64,000 nucleotides of DNA from Bacteroidia bacterium (GCA_025062295.1 JANXAJ010000002.1:1-64000), one strand, 5' to 3'. Counted from the first letter of the stretch, positions 38,630-49,096 are shown. Program-made: numbers and translations. Notes: a model not told the origin generated them from the sequence alone.

Positions 38630-39545
38630 AAGTGGGTATTGCTTTGAGCATTGCTTCGCAGAGAGCAGGGAGATCATAGGTGGGGTGCCATCCCCAATCA
38701 CGACGCGCCAGAGTGTCATCAACACTGATGGGCCAACTCTCAGCCAGAGCCTGCCGGAAATCTGGCTCATACTCGCACTTAAAATCGGGTATAGCCTTTT
38801 GAATCTCTAATTCTAACTCTCTGGGAGAGAAGCTCATGCCCTGAATGTTATAGGCTCCTCGGACGGTCAGCTGCTCTGGATGAGCTTCCATGAGCTTGAG
38901 AATAGCGCGAACCGCATCATCAATATATATCATCGGAAGGCGCGTATCAGGAAGGAGATAGCATTTATACCGCCTTTCCCGAAGAGCAGCATAGAACATA
39001 TGAACGGCAAAGTCAGTAGTGCCCCCCTGAGGAAGATGAGCAGGCCCGACCACCCCCGGAAAACGTAGACTGCGAATATCTAAAGCATACCGACGGAAGA
39101 AATACTCCGCCAATCTCTCTCCAGCAAGCTTAGCGATGCCATACAGCCCGATAGGATCGGTGGGACAGTACTGAGGGGTTGCCTCTCGCGGGGTATGAGG
39201 CCCAAAGACAGCGATGGAGCTAGGCCAGAAGACCCGCTGTACAGCTTCTGCCCGGCAAGCCTCAAACACCTGCCAAGTTGCCATAAAATTTACTTCCCAC
39301 CCCCGCTGGGGTTCATATTCAGAGCGTGCCGACAAAAAAGCCGCCAAATGATAAACCTCAGCAGGTTTCCACTCCCTCAAAACGGCTCTGAAGTGCTTTT
39401 CGTCTAAGATGTCCAGTTGCAAGGTTGCCGTTGGATAGGTAAGCGAACGAATATCCGTGGCCAGCACTTCATCTCCTCTCTGAAGAAGTGCGGGAACAAG
39501 TGCTTGTCCAATCTGCCCTCCTGCGCCAGTTACTAAGACTCGCAT
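38616..39545 (-). CDS. NAD-dependent epimerase/dehydratase, probable SDR-type L-threonine 3-dehydrogenase
   Basis: VTGAGGQIGQALVPAL, PSSIAVFGP, YGIAKLAGERLAEYF, RFPGVVG; closest to UDP-Gal-epimerase-like ThrDH. Confidence 0.82.
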   Translation of the reverse strand: MRVLVTGAGGQIGQALVPALLQRGDEVLATDIRSLTYPTATLQLDILDEKHFRAVLREWKPAEVYHLAAFLSARSEYEPQRGWEVNFMATWQVFEACRAEAVQRVFWPSSIAVFGPHTPREATPQYCPTDPIGLYGIAKLAGERLAEYFFRRYALDIRSLRFPGVVGPAHLPQGGTTDFAVHMFYAALRERRYKCYLLPDTRLPMIYIDDAVRAILKLMEAHPEQLTVRGAYNIQGMSFSPRELELEIQKAIPDFKCEYEPDFRQALAESWPISVDDTLARRDWGWHPTYDLPALCEAMLKAIPTYESS

Positions 39546-39552
39546 ACCCCGA

Positions 39553-41082
39553 CTAAAACCGAAACCCAAGGGTTGTTACTACACGATGCATACGCACCTG
39601 ATTTACAACCACAGGGGCAGGCGCATACGAAGGGTCTCGCAGAAAATAGGGGAGATATTTCTGAGAGCTAAGAGCATATACATATGCAATATCTACAAAG
39701 AAGCTGCTAAAGGCATACCCTAATCCAAATGAAAAAAACTGCCGCTGCATCGGCAGGCTCGTCAGCTCCTGAGGACGCTGAGGGTCGCTATAGTACTGGC
39801 GAGCCTCTACATTTCGCACAGGCGAGTAGTAGGCATAGCCGCCCCTAATGCTCAAACCTTCACCAATAAGCCACTCAGTCCCAGCCCGAATGTTATACGC
39901 TGCGGCAAAGGCATTTTCTATGAACTCATTCTCTCGGTCATAGGTGTAAGAGCTAGAACTAAATGAAACTGTCCGATAGTCTAAAAAATCTCCTTCTATA
40001 GCTACTAAACCACGGTCAGGTATAATAAAGGCAAGGCCTGCGGACACTCGGTATGGGTAGGTAAATCTGTACTCAAACTGGAAAGGCTCCTCATACGAAG
40101 CGATCCCTACCCGTCCATCATCCACTCGAAATTCCATGTCAGCGGTATATTCATCTGTAATGCGGAGGCGTGATCCTGTGAGAAAGCTGAGCCCAAACCG
40201 AAAGTATTCTACAGGCTCCACCAAGACACCGACAGAAAGCCCGACACCACTGCCGGAAGAAGAGTACTTCTCCCGTAATACGACCTCATCAGCAGGTGAA
40301 GTTTGATTTTGCCCATTGTACCGATTCTCTTGATCAATTTCTCGGAACCGATAGAGATTGGTATAACGGAGGCTGCGAATGAGAAGTGATGCACCAAAGA
40401 AGATTGTATTCTGATAGCAGAATCCTGCGCCTATTCCCCATGTATGGAGATGGCCACGCTCTTGTCGAGAGATATCTTGAAGCACTCCTCCCTGAAAAAA
40501 AGCACCCCGATAGCGCCATGGATTGACCGAGATATAATCTATCACTCCCCAACTTGAGGGTGAGCCGCTCGGATTCTGCACAAAGGTGTTGTAAGCCAAC
40601 TGAGGGATCCCAAACAGAAGGCTATCTGGGATTCCCTCTGCTTGCTCAGCGATTGCTTGAGTAAGAGAATTCCTGAAGTTGAAGCCCCGAGCTCGTGTAT
40701 TCTGGGTAAAAAAGCCTTCCTGATTATAACCAAACCCAAAATTCCATTGAGTAATTTTTTTTCCTCCTTTAGCATGAAGTATGAGGGCAAACTGACTCAG
40801 GCTGAGGTGAGTGCGGCTTTCTGAGCTTTTATCTATGTAAGTGGTAGAGGCAATAGGGAGGGAAAGCGCTGGTGAGACCCACACTCCTCCTCTTACAAAG
40901 ATCCCCAGTGCAGCAGGATTTTGGACAAGGTTAGCTGGATCGCCCCCTAAAGCAGTGAAAGCTCCCCCCATTGCAATTGCTCGGGCAGAACCTTGGGGTA
41001 GGCTTTGACTCCATCGCTCCGCATCTAAATCAGTTTGTCCTAAAAGGAAACCAAAGCCTATTATCCCCCATACCTGTTTCAT
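39553..41082 (-). CDS. OmpP1/FadL-like outer membrane porin
   Basis: signal peptide, ARAIAMGGAFTALGGDPANLVQNPAALG, beta-barrel pattern ending in F. Confidence 0.82.
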   Translation of the reverse strand: MKQVWGIIGFGFLLGQTDLDAERWSQSLPQGSARAIAMGGAFTALGGDPANLVQNPAALGIFVRGGVWVSPALSLPIASTTYIDKSSESRTHLSLSQFALILHAKGGKKITQWNFGFGYNQEGFFTQNTRARGFNFRNSLTQAIAEQAEGIPDSLLFGIPQLAYNTFVQNPSGSPSSWGVIDYISVNPWRYRGAFFQGGVLQDISRQERGHLHTWGIGAGFCYQNTIFFGASLLIRSLRYTNLYRFREIDQENRYNGQNQTSPADEVVLREKYSSSGSGVGLSVGVLVEPVEYFRFGLSFLTGSRLRITDEYTADMEFRVDDGRVGIASYEEPFQFEYRFTYPYRVSAGLAFIIPDRGLVAIEGDFLDYRTVSFSSSSYTYDRENEFIENAFAAAYNIRAGTEWLIGEGLSIRGGYAYYSPVRNVEARQYYSDPQRPQELTSLPMQRQFFSFGLGYAFSSFFVDIAYVYALSSQKYLPYFLRDPSYAPAPVVVNQVRMHRVVTTLGFRF

Positions 41083-41087
41083 CCCTT

Positions 41088-41095
41088 CAAAGTTA
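41088..41095 (-). promoter_or_regulatory. TAACTTTG -7 box, 5 nt before porin ATG
   Basis: exact TAnnTTTG. Confidence 0.7.
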
Positions 41096-41122
41096 CCTGT
41101 TTTTGATGTATCTTCCCCGAAA

Positions 41123-42706
41123 ATGAAGCGGTGCGCAGCCCTTTTGATTGGAGTGATGCTACTCCTTCTGAGTTGGCAGGACCCTCTCTACCGTCTCGGA
41201 CGCAATATAGAAGTGTATGGGCGAGTTCTTCAGGAACTTGCTCAGAACTATGTAGATGTGCCTGACTTAGATCGCCTCACAGCGCGAGCCATAGAATCCA
41301 TGCTGAATGATCTGGATCCTTATACCAATTTTTACAGTGCGATTGATGTTACTCAGGCGCAATTAGAGCAGAGCGGTCAATATGCGGGGGTCGGGCTGGT
41401 TTTGCAGCCGCTAGAGGGACGAGTGATTTGCCGACGAATCCTTCCAGGCAGTCCGGCAGAAAAAGCAGGCATCCAACCTGGCGACCTCCTGATAGAAGTG
41501 GAAAAGAAACCCGTGAGCGATCTCTCTTTAGAGCAAATCCAGAAGCTTCTGCGAGGAATGCCGAAAACTACGGTGCAGGTTAAGATTCTTCACCCCGCTA
41601 ATGGGCAATTTCAAGAGCTTCAGTTAGTAAGAGCTGACTTAGAAAATGAAGCTGTCCCCTATAGCGCCCTCCTGCCAGGACAAATTGGGTATATTGCTCT
41701 GACCCAGTTTACTCGGGGCTGTTCAGAAGCGGTGCGACAGCACCTGATTCAACTCAAGACCCAAGCCCCCCTCAAAGGGCTTATTTTAGACCTGAGAGGA
41801 AATCCTGGAGGGCTCCTGAATGAAGCACTACAAATCTTAAACTTCTTCCTGCCGAAGGGGGAGCTCCTTTTAGAGACTCGAGGACGCATGGCGGAAGCCA
41901 ACCAAAAATATTATGCTCAACTTCATCCCCTTGAGCCCACGCTTCCTCTCGTCGTGCTGATTGATGAGCACAGTGCTAGTGCTTCTGAGATTGTGGCTGG
42001 AACGCTCCAAGATTTGGATCGAGCCGTGATCATCGGGCGACGCTCTTTCGGCAAGGGACTAGTACAGATTGTACGTCCCTTAGTGGAAAATACTCAGATG
42101 AAAATAACTGTTTCCCGTTACTATACGCCTTCTGGTCGCAGCATTCAACTAAGCCCCCAATCCCTTCAAGGTAATTCTACATTTCGAACCCGTAGCGGTC
42201 GTCCTCTTCGCAGTGGTAGTGGTATTTCCCCGGATCTTGAGGTTCAAACTTATCTGCTCTCCCGAGAACGGGAACGCATAGAGCCCTACTTTTTCTTTTT
42301 CCTGGCTCAACACCGCGATAAGATTCCTCGAGACTCAGCCACTCTGACTGTAGAACTTCCCTCATTGACGCAAGTTCAAGCCCTGTTAGATTCCCTTCGC
42401 AAGTATCCAGCCGCCTACAGAGATGAAGCGGAAGAGACATTAGAGGAGCTGCGAGCTAAACTCTCTGATACTCCTACCCTCCGACAAAGGCTTAAAGAGC
42501 TGGAGGAGGCAATAGTGAACGAGCATTTTGAAAGACTTCGGCAAAGGGGGGAAGCTTTACAAGTGCTGATTGGCTCCTTGCGCGCCTATCATGGACTTGG
42601 TTTGAGAGGTGAATATAGCTTCATTGTGGCCCGAGATCCGGCGGTTCGTCAGGCTCGGGAGCTATTGACTGATCTGCCACGCTACGAGCGTCTTTTGCGA
42701 CCTTGA
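41123..42706 (+). CDS. S41-family C-terminal processing peptidase
   Basis: PDZ domain, DLRGNPGGLLNEA, SASASEIVAG (Ser), GRRSFGKGLVQ (Lys). Confidence 0.95.
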   Translation: MKRCAALLIGVMLLLLSWQDPLYRLGRNIEVYGRVLQELAQNYVDVPDLDRLTARAIESMLNDLDPYTNFYSAIDVTQAQLEQSGQYAGVGLVLQPLEGRVICRRILPGSPAEKAGIQPGDLLIEVEKKPVSDLSLEQIQKLLRGMPKTTVQVKILHPANGQFQELQLVRADLENEAVPYSALLPGQIGYIALTQFTRGCSEAVRQHLIQLKTQAPLKGLILDLRGNPGGLLNEALQILNFFLPKGELLLETRGRMAEANQKYYAQLHPLEPTLPLVVLIDEHSASASEIVAGTLQDLDRAVIIGRRSFGKGLVQIVRPLVENTQMKITVSRYYTPSGRSIQLSPQSLQGNSTFRTRSGRPLRSGSGISPDLEVQTYLLSRERERIEPYFFFFLAQHRDKIPRDSATLTVELPSLTQVQALLDSLRKYPAAYRDEAEETLEELRAKLSDTPTLRQRLKELEEAIVNEHFERLRQRGEALQVLIGSLRAYHGLGLRGEYSFIVARDPAVRQARELLTDLPRYERLLRP

Positions 42707-43223
42707 GCTGACGAGCCGCTTCATACAGAAAAATGCCTCCCGCTACCGCTACATTAAGGCTATGCTTTGTTCCAAATTGGGGTATCTCTATAATCATGTC
42801 ACACTGCTCTAAGAGCGTCTCTTGAATGCCGGTGAGCTCATTCCCTACGATGAGCAGCCAAGGGGGGGGCCTCCACTCAACCTCCCATAGGCTTATGCTC
42901 TGGTCTGTATGCTCTAAGGCTAAGAGCTTCCAGCCTTCTTCTTTCAATTGTCGGAGGAGAGGGAGAGGGTGAGCAATCGCTTCCCATACTACACTCTCTT
43001 CTGCTCCCAAAGCGCTGCGATAAATCTCGGGGTGGGGGGGTACAGGTGTGTATCCACCCAGATATACTTTCTCCACTCGGAAAGCATCAGCACTACGAAG
43101 CAAGCTCCCTACATTATACCGACTACGCACATTGTCCAAAAGAAGGCGGATTGGGAATTTCGGCGCATTTTTATATGCCTCTACGGAGAGGCGTCCGAGC
43201 TCTTCGGGTCTGAGCTTGCGCAT
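42621..43223 (-). CDS. TrmH/SpoU-family RNA methyltransferase
   Basis: LDNVRSRYNVGSLLRSADAF, VGNELTGIQE, IPQFGTKHSLNVAVAGGIFLYE. Confidence 0.92.
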   Translation of the reverse strand: MRKLRPEELGRLSVEAYKNAPKFPIRLLLDNVRSRYNVGSLLRSADAFRVEKVYLGGYTPVPPHPEIYRSALGAEESVVWEAIAHPLPLLRQLKEEGWKLLALEHTDQSISLWEVEWRPPPWLLIVGNELTGIQETLLEQCDMIIEIPQFGTKHSLNVAVAGGIFLYEAARQLKVAKDARSVADQSIAPEPDEPPDLGPQ

Positions 43224-44692
43224 ACTATACGCCTCAGACAGACAGGCGCCGAACAAGGCTTATCGCAATACTTCACAAAAGGCCATAAAATTCCTGCTCC
43301 TAGACCCAGTTCATACCTTTGATCTACTATTCCGCAATCCACATATAGACAGGGACAATCTCGAAGAAGCAAAGGAAAATACCCTTCCCAGTCGCCCAAA
43401 CATAGGTCTATTCGCCTTCCCTTGAGGATGTAGGCAATGCTTCCCCCAATAATGCAACTGCGAGGAGGGAGACTATCGTAGGCTTGGCGAACCCTCTCTG
43501 CATAAGTGTAAGAGAGATGAGGAATCTCCAGACTCCAACGGAAGTGCTGATAAGTATTGCGAAGCTGCCATACCACCCATATCCCAGCTATGCTCACTAA
43601 GAGAGAGGAAGGGAGGGTACGCCAAAGGCGCTCCGCTGCATACAGCAGTATCGGTAGAAGAGTCAGGACAAAGTGCCGAGTATCCACAATCCCCACCCGC
43701 CCCTTAATCATGCTCCATGCATAGAGTCCTCCTTGAGTCAAAAAGAGCAGCCATAAGAGCTTGTCTCGCTTTTGTTCAGCCAAGGAAAAGGAAGGTCGGC
43801 CCCATTTCCAAAGAGCCGCTACAGTCAAAAGCCCTACAAGGAAAGCAAACCGAAGAAAAGGCACCTCTTGCCATAGGCGCCAGAAAAAATCAGGGGGTAC
43901 AGGCATACCCCGCATGCTAAGCCCGCTCTCTTGAGCAGGATGACTGAGTGCATTCCATAGAAAATATCCTCCTGCCCAGAGACCCTGAAAAGCCGCAATC
44001 ACAAGCCATCTAAGCCCTTCTCTCCAATTTCTACAAAGCCCCTGCCACAGCCCCCATAGCCCCAGAGCTATCCCAACAGCTAAACCGCTATATCTAACAA
44101 GGAAGAGAAGAGGTAGAAGAAATCCTATCCCTACCATCCACCACCCCTTCTCATCTCTGTAAAAACGCTCAAACGACCCTATCGTCAGAAGGAAAAACGG
44201 GATGAATAAATTCTCTGAGAGGGGGAAAGCTACATTCCACGTGTAGTTCGGAGGGTAAATGAAAAGAAAGAGCCAATCTGCTCGACTCTTGAAGAAGAAG
44301 AGCATGATTAGATAGCTCAGGATATAGAGTCCTACATTCAACCAGCGGCTAATGTAGAAGGGTTCAATGCCTGTAAGCCAAGAAGAGAAAGCTATGAGGG
44401 CGGGGTAGCCTAAGGGCCACTCAGACATCCAGCCATAGGGCAAAGGTTCAAAGAGGGATGGCATTCGCAGACCTTCACCATGTAGAAGACTGCGGGCAGC
44501 ACCTAAATAAGCGGTACAATCGGCTTGCGCTCGCCGAAGTCCATATGGCTCCATAAGAGCTAATGCATCCCATGAGACAATCCCCATTTGAAAGAGGAGA
44601 CAGCCTCGAACGACCCACCTCACCCAAGGGAGTGGAGGAGCTCCCACTTCCCTCCGCTCAAAAGCCTTCGCAAAGAAGGATCTCCAACTCAC
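43181..44692 (-). CDS. polytopic membrane protein, possible glycosyltransferase (GT39/ArnT-like)
   Basis: 505-aa ORF with about 10 hydrophobic helices; start reassigned to GTG 44692 preceded by TACTTTTG. Confidence 0.65.
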   Translation of the reverse strand: MSWRSFFAKAFERREVGAPPLPWVRWVVRGCLLFQMGIVSWDALALMEPYGLRRAQADCTAYLGAARSLLHGEGLRMPSLFEPLPYGWMSEWPLGYPALIAFSSWLTGIEPFYISRWLNVGLYILSYLIMLFFFKSRADWLFLFIYPPNYTWNVAFPLSENLFIPFFLLTIGSFERFYRDEKGWWMVGIGFLLPLLFLVRYSGLAVGIALGLWGLWQGLCRNWREGLRWLVIAAFQGLWAGGYFLWNALSHPAQESGLSMRGMPVPPDFFWRLWQEVPFLRFAFLVGLLTVAALWKWGRPSFSLAEQKRDKLLWLLFLTQGGLYAWSMIKGRVGIVDTRHFVLTLLPILLYAAERLWRTLPSSLLVSIAGIWVVWQLRNTYQHFRWSLEIPHLSYTYAERVRQAYDSLPPRSCIIGGSIAYILKGRRIDLCLGDWEGYFPLLLRDCPCLYVDCGIVDQRYELGLGAGILWPFVKYCDKPCSAPVCLRRIVCASSDPKSSDASP

Positions 44693-44699
44693 AGGCAAG

Positions 44700-44707
44700 C
44701 AAAAGTA
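44700..44707 (-). promoter_or_regulatory. TACTTTTG -7 box, 7 nt before GTG 44692
   Basis: exact TAnnTTTG. Confidence 0.55.
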
Positions 44708-44790
44708 AAGTAGAACTCGCTCTCCTAAATCTCAACGCCTGCAAAAGATAAATAAAGAAAGAGAGGATGACCCTGTATTTGTCTCTCCCT

Positions 44791-45237
44791 CTACTCAAAT
44801 TCCATCATAAGCGTTACGGGACCATAATTGAGAAGATGAACATTCATCATAGCTCCGAAAAGTCCTGTGGCCACTGGGAGCGAGGGGGCTTGACGCCGAA
44901 CTTCCGACACGAATGCCTCGTAAAGGGACCGAGCCACTTCTGCAGGAGCTGCTTCAACGAAAGAAGGTCTAAACCCTTTCTCCAGGCGCCCGTACAGAGT
45001 AAATTGAGAAACCAGTAGCAAGCTTCCTCCCACCTCTTGAACCGAACGGTTCATCTTGCCAGTTTCATCAGGAAAAATCCGAAGCTGAATCAGCTTAGAA
45101 GCTGCTTTCGGAAGGAGAGCCTCTGTATCTGAGCGATGAAATCCTACAAGGACTAAAAGTCCATGACTGATCTGACCCACTATTTTGCCCTCCACCTCCA
45201 CCGCTGCATGAGCTACTCGCTGAACTAAAAGGCGCAT
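44791..45237 (-). CDS. dtd: D-aminoacyl-tRNA deacylase
   Basis: MRLLVQRVAHAAVEVEGK, LLLVSQFTLYG, GFRPSFVEAAP, VATGLFGAMMNVHLLNYGPVT; start trimmed. Confidence 0.95.
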   Translation of the reverse strand: MRLLVQRVAHAAVEVEGKIVGQISHGLLVLVGFHRSDTEALLPKAASKLIQLRIFPDETGKMNRSVQEVGGSLLLVSQFTLYGRLEKGFRPSFVEAAPAEVARSLYEAFVSEVRRQAPSLPVATGLFGAMMNVHLLNYGPVTLMMEFE

Positions 45238-46157
45238 TAGGTCGGTGTTGCTTTGAGTTCCTTCAATAAAGCTAAATAGGTATGATAACGAGAAGAGGGT
45301 ATCTCTCCTCTCTCCACAGCTGGAAGAACCGCACAACCTGGTTCATCTATATGCAGGCAATTATTGAATTGGCACTGGCGCAGATAAGCTCGCATTTCAG
45401 GAAAGTAATGCGAAAGCTCTGAAGGCTGAACATCTCCTATCCGAAATTCACCAAAGCCTGGTGAATCTATCACTTCTCCTCCTTCAGGAAGTTCATACAA
45501 AGCAGAATAAGTAGTGGTATGGCGTCCCCGTTGAGTGAGCCGAACAAGAGGCTGAGTAGGCAAGTGGAGGAAGGGAATAAGCCGATTAATCAGCGAGCTC
45601 TTTCCTACTCCGCTCAAGCCTGTGATAAAGGTCCGTTTATTTCTTAGATAAACTCGCAGTGATTCTATCCCCTCACCTGTTTGGCTTGACACGAGAAAAG
45701 TAGGATAGCCAATCTGCTGATAGAGTCTTATAAGGTTTCTTCGCTTCTCTTCTGAAGAGGGCTTGAGGGGTAGGTCAGCCTTTGTAAAAGCCAAACCTGC
45801 AGGAACATCAAAAGCTTCACATAAAACAAGAAACCCATCTACATACCGTAGAGGGGTAAAAGGAGCCTCCACAGTGACCAAAAGGAGCGCCTGATCTATA
45901 TTACAAGCGAGAATCTGGCGGCGGTGATAATGATTGGGGTCCACTCGGATGAGCCAATTTCGTCGGGGGAAAATTTCTTCAATAACAGCTATCCCTTCTT
46001 CTGTGCGGACTCGGACTCTATCACCTACGCCCACAGGTGTGGTAAGGTCATGGACTGTAAGTCTGAATTTTCCTCTGAGAGTAGCTGGAAGGATCATTCC
46101 TTCCTCTGTACGCACATGAACATGGTCACCTGAAGTCCGAATGACCGTAGCCTCCAT
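45237..46157 (-). CDS. rsgA: ribosome small subunit-dependent GTPase A
   Basis: TGLSGVGKSSLINRL, GRHTTTYSALYEL, DSPGFGEF, zinc motif CxFNNCLHIDEPGC. Confidence 0.95.
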   Translation of the reverse strand: MEATVIRTSGDHVHVRTEEGMILPATLRGKFRLTVHDLTTPVGVGDRVRVRTEEGIAVIEEIFPRRNWLIRVDPNHYHRRQILACNIDQALLLVTVEAPFTPLRYVDGFLVLCEAFDVPAGLAFTKADLPLKPSSEEKRRNLIRLYQQIGYPTFLVSSQTGEGIESLRVYLRNKRTFITGLSGVGKSSLINRLIPFLHLPTQPLVRLTQRGRHTTTYSALYELPEGGEVIDSPGFGEFRIGDVQPSELSHYFPEMRAYLRQCQFNNCLHIDEPGCAVLPAVERGEIPSSRYHTYLALLKELKATPT

Positions 46158-46163
46158 GCATAA

Positions 46164-46171
46164 TACCTTTG
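46164..46171 (+). promoter_or_regulatory. TACCTTTG -7 box, 8 nt before epimerase ATG 46180
   Basis: exact TAnnTTTG. Confidence 0.65.
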
Positions 46172-46179
46172 AGGCAAAT

Positions 46180-47154
46180 ATGCGTATTCTTCTTACAGGA
46201 GCCGCCGGTTTTATTGGAAGTTTTACAGCCCAAAGGCTTCTTCAGGAAGGCTACGAAGTGATTGGAATAGATAACCTCAATAGCTACTATCATCCCTCCC
46301 TCAAAAAGCATCGCCTCAGCTGGCTCATATCCTCTCCCAATTTCCAGTTCCATGCCCTTGATCTGTCCGATTGGAATAGCATGGCAAGCCTGTTTGAATT
46401 TGCGGCCCCCATAGATGCGGTTATCAACCTTGCGGCACAGCCAGGCGTTCGCTCCAGCCTTGAGCAACCTTACCCCTATTATCAGGCTAACTCTACGGGC
46501 AACTTTCACCTTTTAGAACTTATGCGACGCCATGGCATAAAGCAGTATGTGTTGGCTTCTACCTCCTCTCTATATGCAGGTGCATCCCTCCCATTCTCTG
46601 AAGATTGCATTGTAGATACGCCTATCTCACCCTATGCTGCTTCTAAGCGGGCAGCAGAGATTCTTGCCTACACTTATCACTATCAGTATGGGATTGATGT
46701 GGCGGTTCTCCGATATTTCACAGTGTATGGACCCGCAGGACGCCCAGATATGGGTATTTTTCGTTTCATCGAATGGATTTATCGAGAAGAGCCCCTCCAT
46801 CTTTATGGAGATGGGACACAATCGCGAGATTTCACCTATGTTGAGGATGTCGCTGAAGCTACATTGGCAGCCTTACAAGTGAAGGGCTATGAAATTTTCA
46901 ACATTGGAGGGGGAAAGCCTCCTTCTTCCCTCTTAGAGGTGATTCATCACATTCAGAAGCGCTTGAGAAAGGAGGCAAAAATCATCTACCATCCACCCTC
47001 TCGCGCAGATCTTCATCATACGCAAGCAGATATTCGCAAGGCAGAGAGTCTTTTAGGCTGGAGACCAAAAGTAGAATTTTGGACAGGTTTAGACCGCACT
47101 ATAGAGTGGCATCTGGAAAATAGGGAGCTTTTAGATGGCTTGCCTCTATCCTAA
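46180..47154 (+). CDS. NAD-dependent epimerase (UDP-glucuronate epimerase-like)
   Basis: ILLTGAAGFIGSFTAQRLL, NLAAQPGVRSSLEQP, SPYAASKRAAEILAYTYHYQYGIDVAVLRYFTVYGPAGRPDM. Confidence 0.92.
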   Translation: MRILLTGAAGFIGSFTAQRLLQEGYEVIGIDNLNSYYHPSLKKHRLSWLISSPNFQFHALDLSDWNSMASLFEFAAPIDAVINLAAQPGVRSSLEQPYPYYQANSTGNFHLLELMRRHGIKQYVLASTSSLYAGASLPFSEDCIVDTPISPYAASKRAAEILAYTYHYQYGIDVAVLRYFTVYGPAGRPDMGIFRFIEWIYREEPLHLYGDGTQSRDFTYVEDVAEATLAALQVKGYEIFNIGGGKPPSSLLEVIHHIQKRLRKEAKIIYHPPSRADLHHTQADIRKAESLLGWRPKVEFWTGLDRTIEWHLENRELLDGLPLS

Positions 47155-47719
47155 GTACAGAGGCAAGGGCATATTTGTTTTGCTCTGTGGGCTGATTATG
47201 AGTGCTCAAACCTCCTCCAACTTTTATGCAGACACAGCCTATCGCCGAGCACAGAAACTCTATTTTCTTGCCGTACAATCCGAAGAATACCTGGAAGAAG
47301 CAGAAAAAGCTTTTCAGAGTCTGATTAGCCGCTATGGTCGTCAAGACCCTCTCTTGATGTATTTGCACGGCCTAACAGCTTTGAAGGCTCGGTATGCCCT
47401 CAATCCCCTCAAGAAGCGGGACTACTTTTACGAAGCTGTCCGTCAAATGGATGCTATCGTACAGAAAACTCCAAACGATGTGGAAATTCGGTTTCTGCGG
47501 GGCTCCTTCTATTACTACCTTCCATTCTTTCTGGGCAAGCGGGCTCAAGCAGAGGAGGACCTTCGGACTCTGACCCTTCTCCTTCTCAAGAATGTTGATA
47601 CATACCGAAAACGGTACTCTTATGAAGCTTTGAAGGCTATAATAGGTTTTTTAGAACAAAGCCGGTGGATAGAGGACGAAAAAATCAAAAAAATCAAGGA
47701 AATATACACTATATTCTAA
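47135..47719 (+). CDS. hypothetical TPR-like protein
   Basis: signal-like N-terminus and helical repeat-like content. Confidence 0.6.
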   Translation: MACLYPKYRGKGIFVLLCGLIMSAQTSSNFYADTAYRRAQKLYFLAVQSEEYLEEAEKAFQSLISRYGRQDPLLMYLHGLTALKARYALNPLKKRDYFYEAVRQMDAIVQKTPNDVEIRFLRGSFYYYLPFFLGKRAQAEEDLRTLTLLLLKNVDTYRKRYSYEALKAIIGFLEQSRWIEDEKIKKIKEIYTIF

Positions 47720-47731
47720 TAATCTCAGCCC

Positions 47732-49096
47732 ATGACCATAGACCAATGGATAGAAGAGCGAAAGGAGGTTCTTCTGAGCGAGCTTATGGAGTTTCTCCGC
47801 TTTCCAAGCATTAGCGCTCAGAAGAAACACTGGGATGATCTTCACAGAACGGCTCTCTGGCTGAAAGACAGGCTTGAACGATTAGGTTTTACCACTACCC
47901 TTTTAGGGGAGCCGCCTGTGGTGTGGGGTCACTACAAAGGGGCACAAGAAACTCCCACTGTAGTATTCTACGGTCATTACGATGTGCAGCCGCCAGACCC
48001 TCTCTCCCTCTGGGAAAGTCCGCCTTTTGAACCCCAAATCCGGGGTGAGGCGATATATGCAAGAGGTGCTGCAGACGATAAGGGGCAGGTCTTTGCCCAC
48101 TTAGCCGTATGGCAGTACTTCATGGAATCTCAGGGTAGAATCCCTCTCTCTATCCATGCTCTAATAGAAGGGGAAGAGGAAACGGGCAGCAAGACTTTCA
48201 GCCAAATCTTGAGAGAAAATGAAAAAGCATGGCGAGGGGATGTAGGCATAGTTTCAGATACCGCCTTTTTTTCAAAAGATGTTCCTACACTGACCATAGG
48301 GCTGCGTGGGCTTGTTTATACAGAAATCAGAGTTTGCGGACCTGCGCGTGACCTTCATTCGGGGGGATTTGGAGGAGTGGTAGCAAATCCGGCTTTAGCG
48401 CTTGCTCATATTCTCAGCGCTCTGAAGGGTCCTGATGAACGCGTGCGTATTCCAGGCTTTTATGAGAAGGTACGCCCGGCTTCAGCGGCAGAACGGCGAT
48501 GGAATTGGGAGCTTCCAGCCAATGAAGCCCACTATCAGCGGCTCACAGGGGCTCCTGCTATCGTAGGGGAAGTAGGCTTCTCCCCCCTGGAGCGGATCGG
48601 TATTCGCCCTACTTTAGATGTAAATGGACTTTGGAGTGGCTACACTGGCGAGGGTTCCAAAACAATTATCCCCGCAGAGGCAGTGGCGAAGGTCTCCATG
48701 CGACTGGTCCCACATCAAGAGCCAAGGGAAGTATGGGAGAGCTTCCGTCAATATGTGGAGAGAATAGCCCCGTCTGGCGTTACGGTATCCGTGAGTCTCC
48801 TTCATGAGCCAGCTCCCCCTTTTGAGACGCCGGTCGACTCTCTTGCTTATCAGCTTGCAGCCGCTGCAATGGAGCGAGCCTTTGGAAAAGCCCCTCTCCC
48901 CCTTCGGGAAGGCGGCTCTATCCCCATTCTAAATCTTCTCCAGCAGGCAACAGGCGGCATTCCTATTGTCCTTATGGGTTTCGGACTTCCCTCTGATGCC
49001 GTTCATAGTCCAAATGAGCACTTTCAACTGAATCAGCTCTGGAAAGGCATAAAAGCCCTTGCTTACTTCTATGAAAGTTTAGCTGCAAAAAAGTAG
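47732..49096 (+). CDS. M20-family dipeptidase/peptidase
   Basis: VFYGHYDVQPPDP, YARGAADDKGQVFAHL, EGEEETGS, REGGSIPI, HSPNEHF. Confidence 0.95.
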   Translation: MTIDQWIEERKEVLLSELMEFLRFPSISAQKKHWDDLHRTALWLKDRLERLGFTTTLLGEPPVVWGHYKGAQETPTVVFYGHYDVQPPDPLSLWESPPFEPQIRGEAIYARGAADDKGQVFAHLAVWQYFMESQGRIPLSIHALIEGEEETGSKTFSQILRENEKAWRGDVGIVSDTAFFSKDVPTLTIGLRGLVYTEIRVCGPARDLHSGGFGGVVANPALALAHILSALKGPDERVRIPGFYEKVRPASAAERRWNWELPANEAHYQRLTGAPAIVGEVGFSPLERIGIRPTLDVNGLWSGYTGEGSKTIIPAEAVAKVSMRLVPHQEPREVWESFRQYVERIAPSGVTVSVSLLHEPAPPFETPVDSLAYQLAAAAMERAFGKAPLPLREGGSIPILNLLQQATGGIPIVLMGFGLPSDAVHSPNEHFQLNQLWKGIKALAYFYESLAAKK

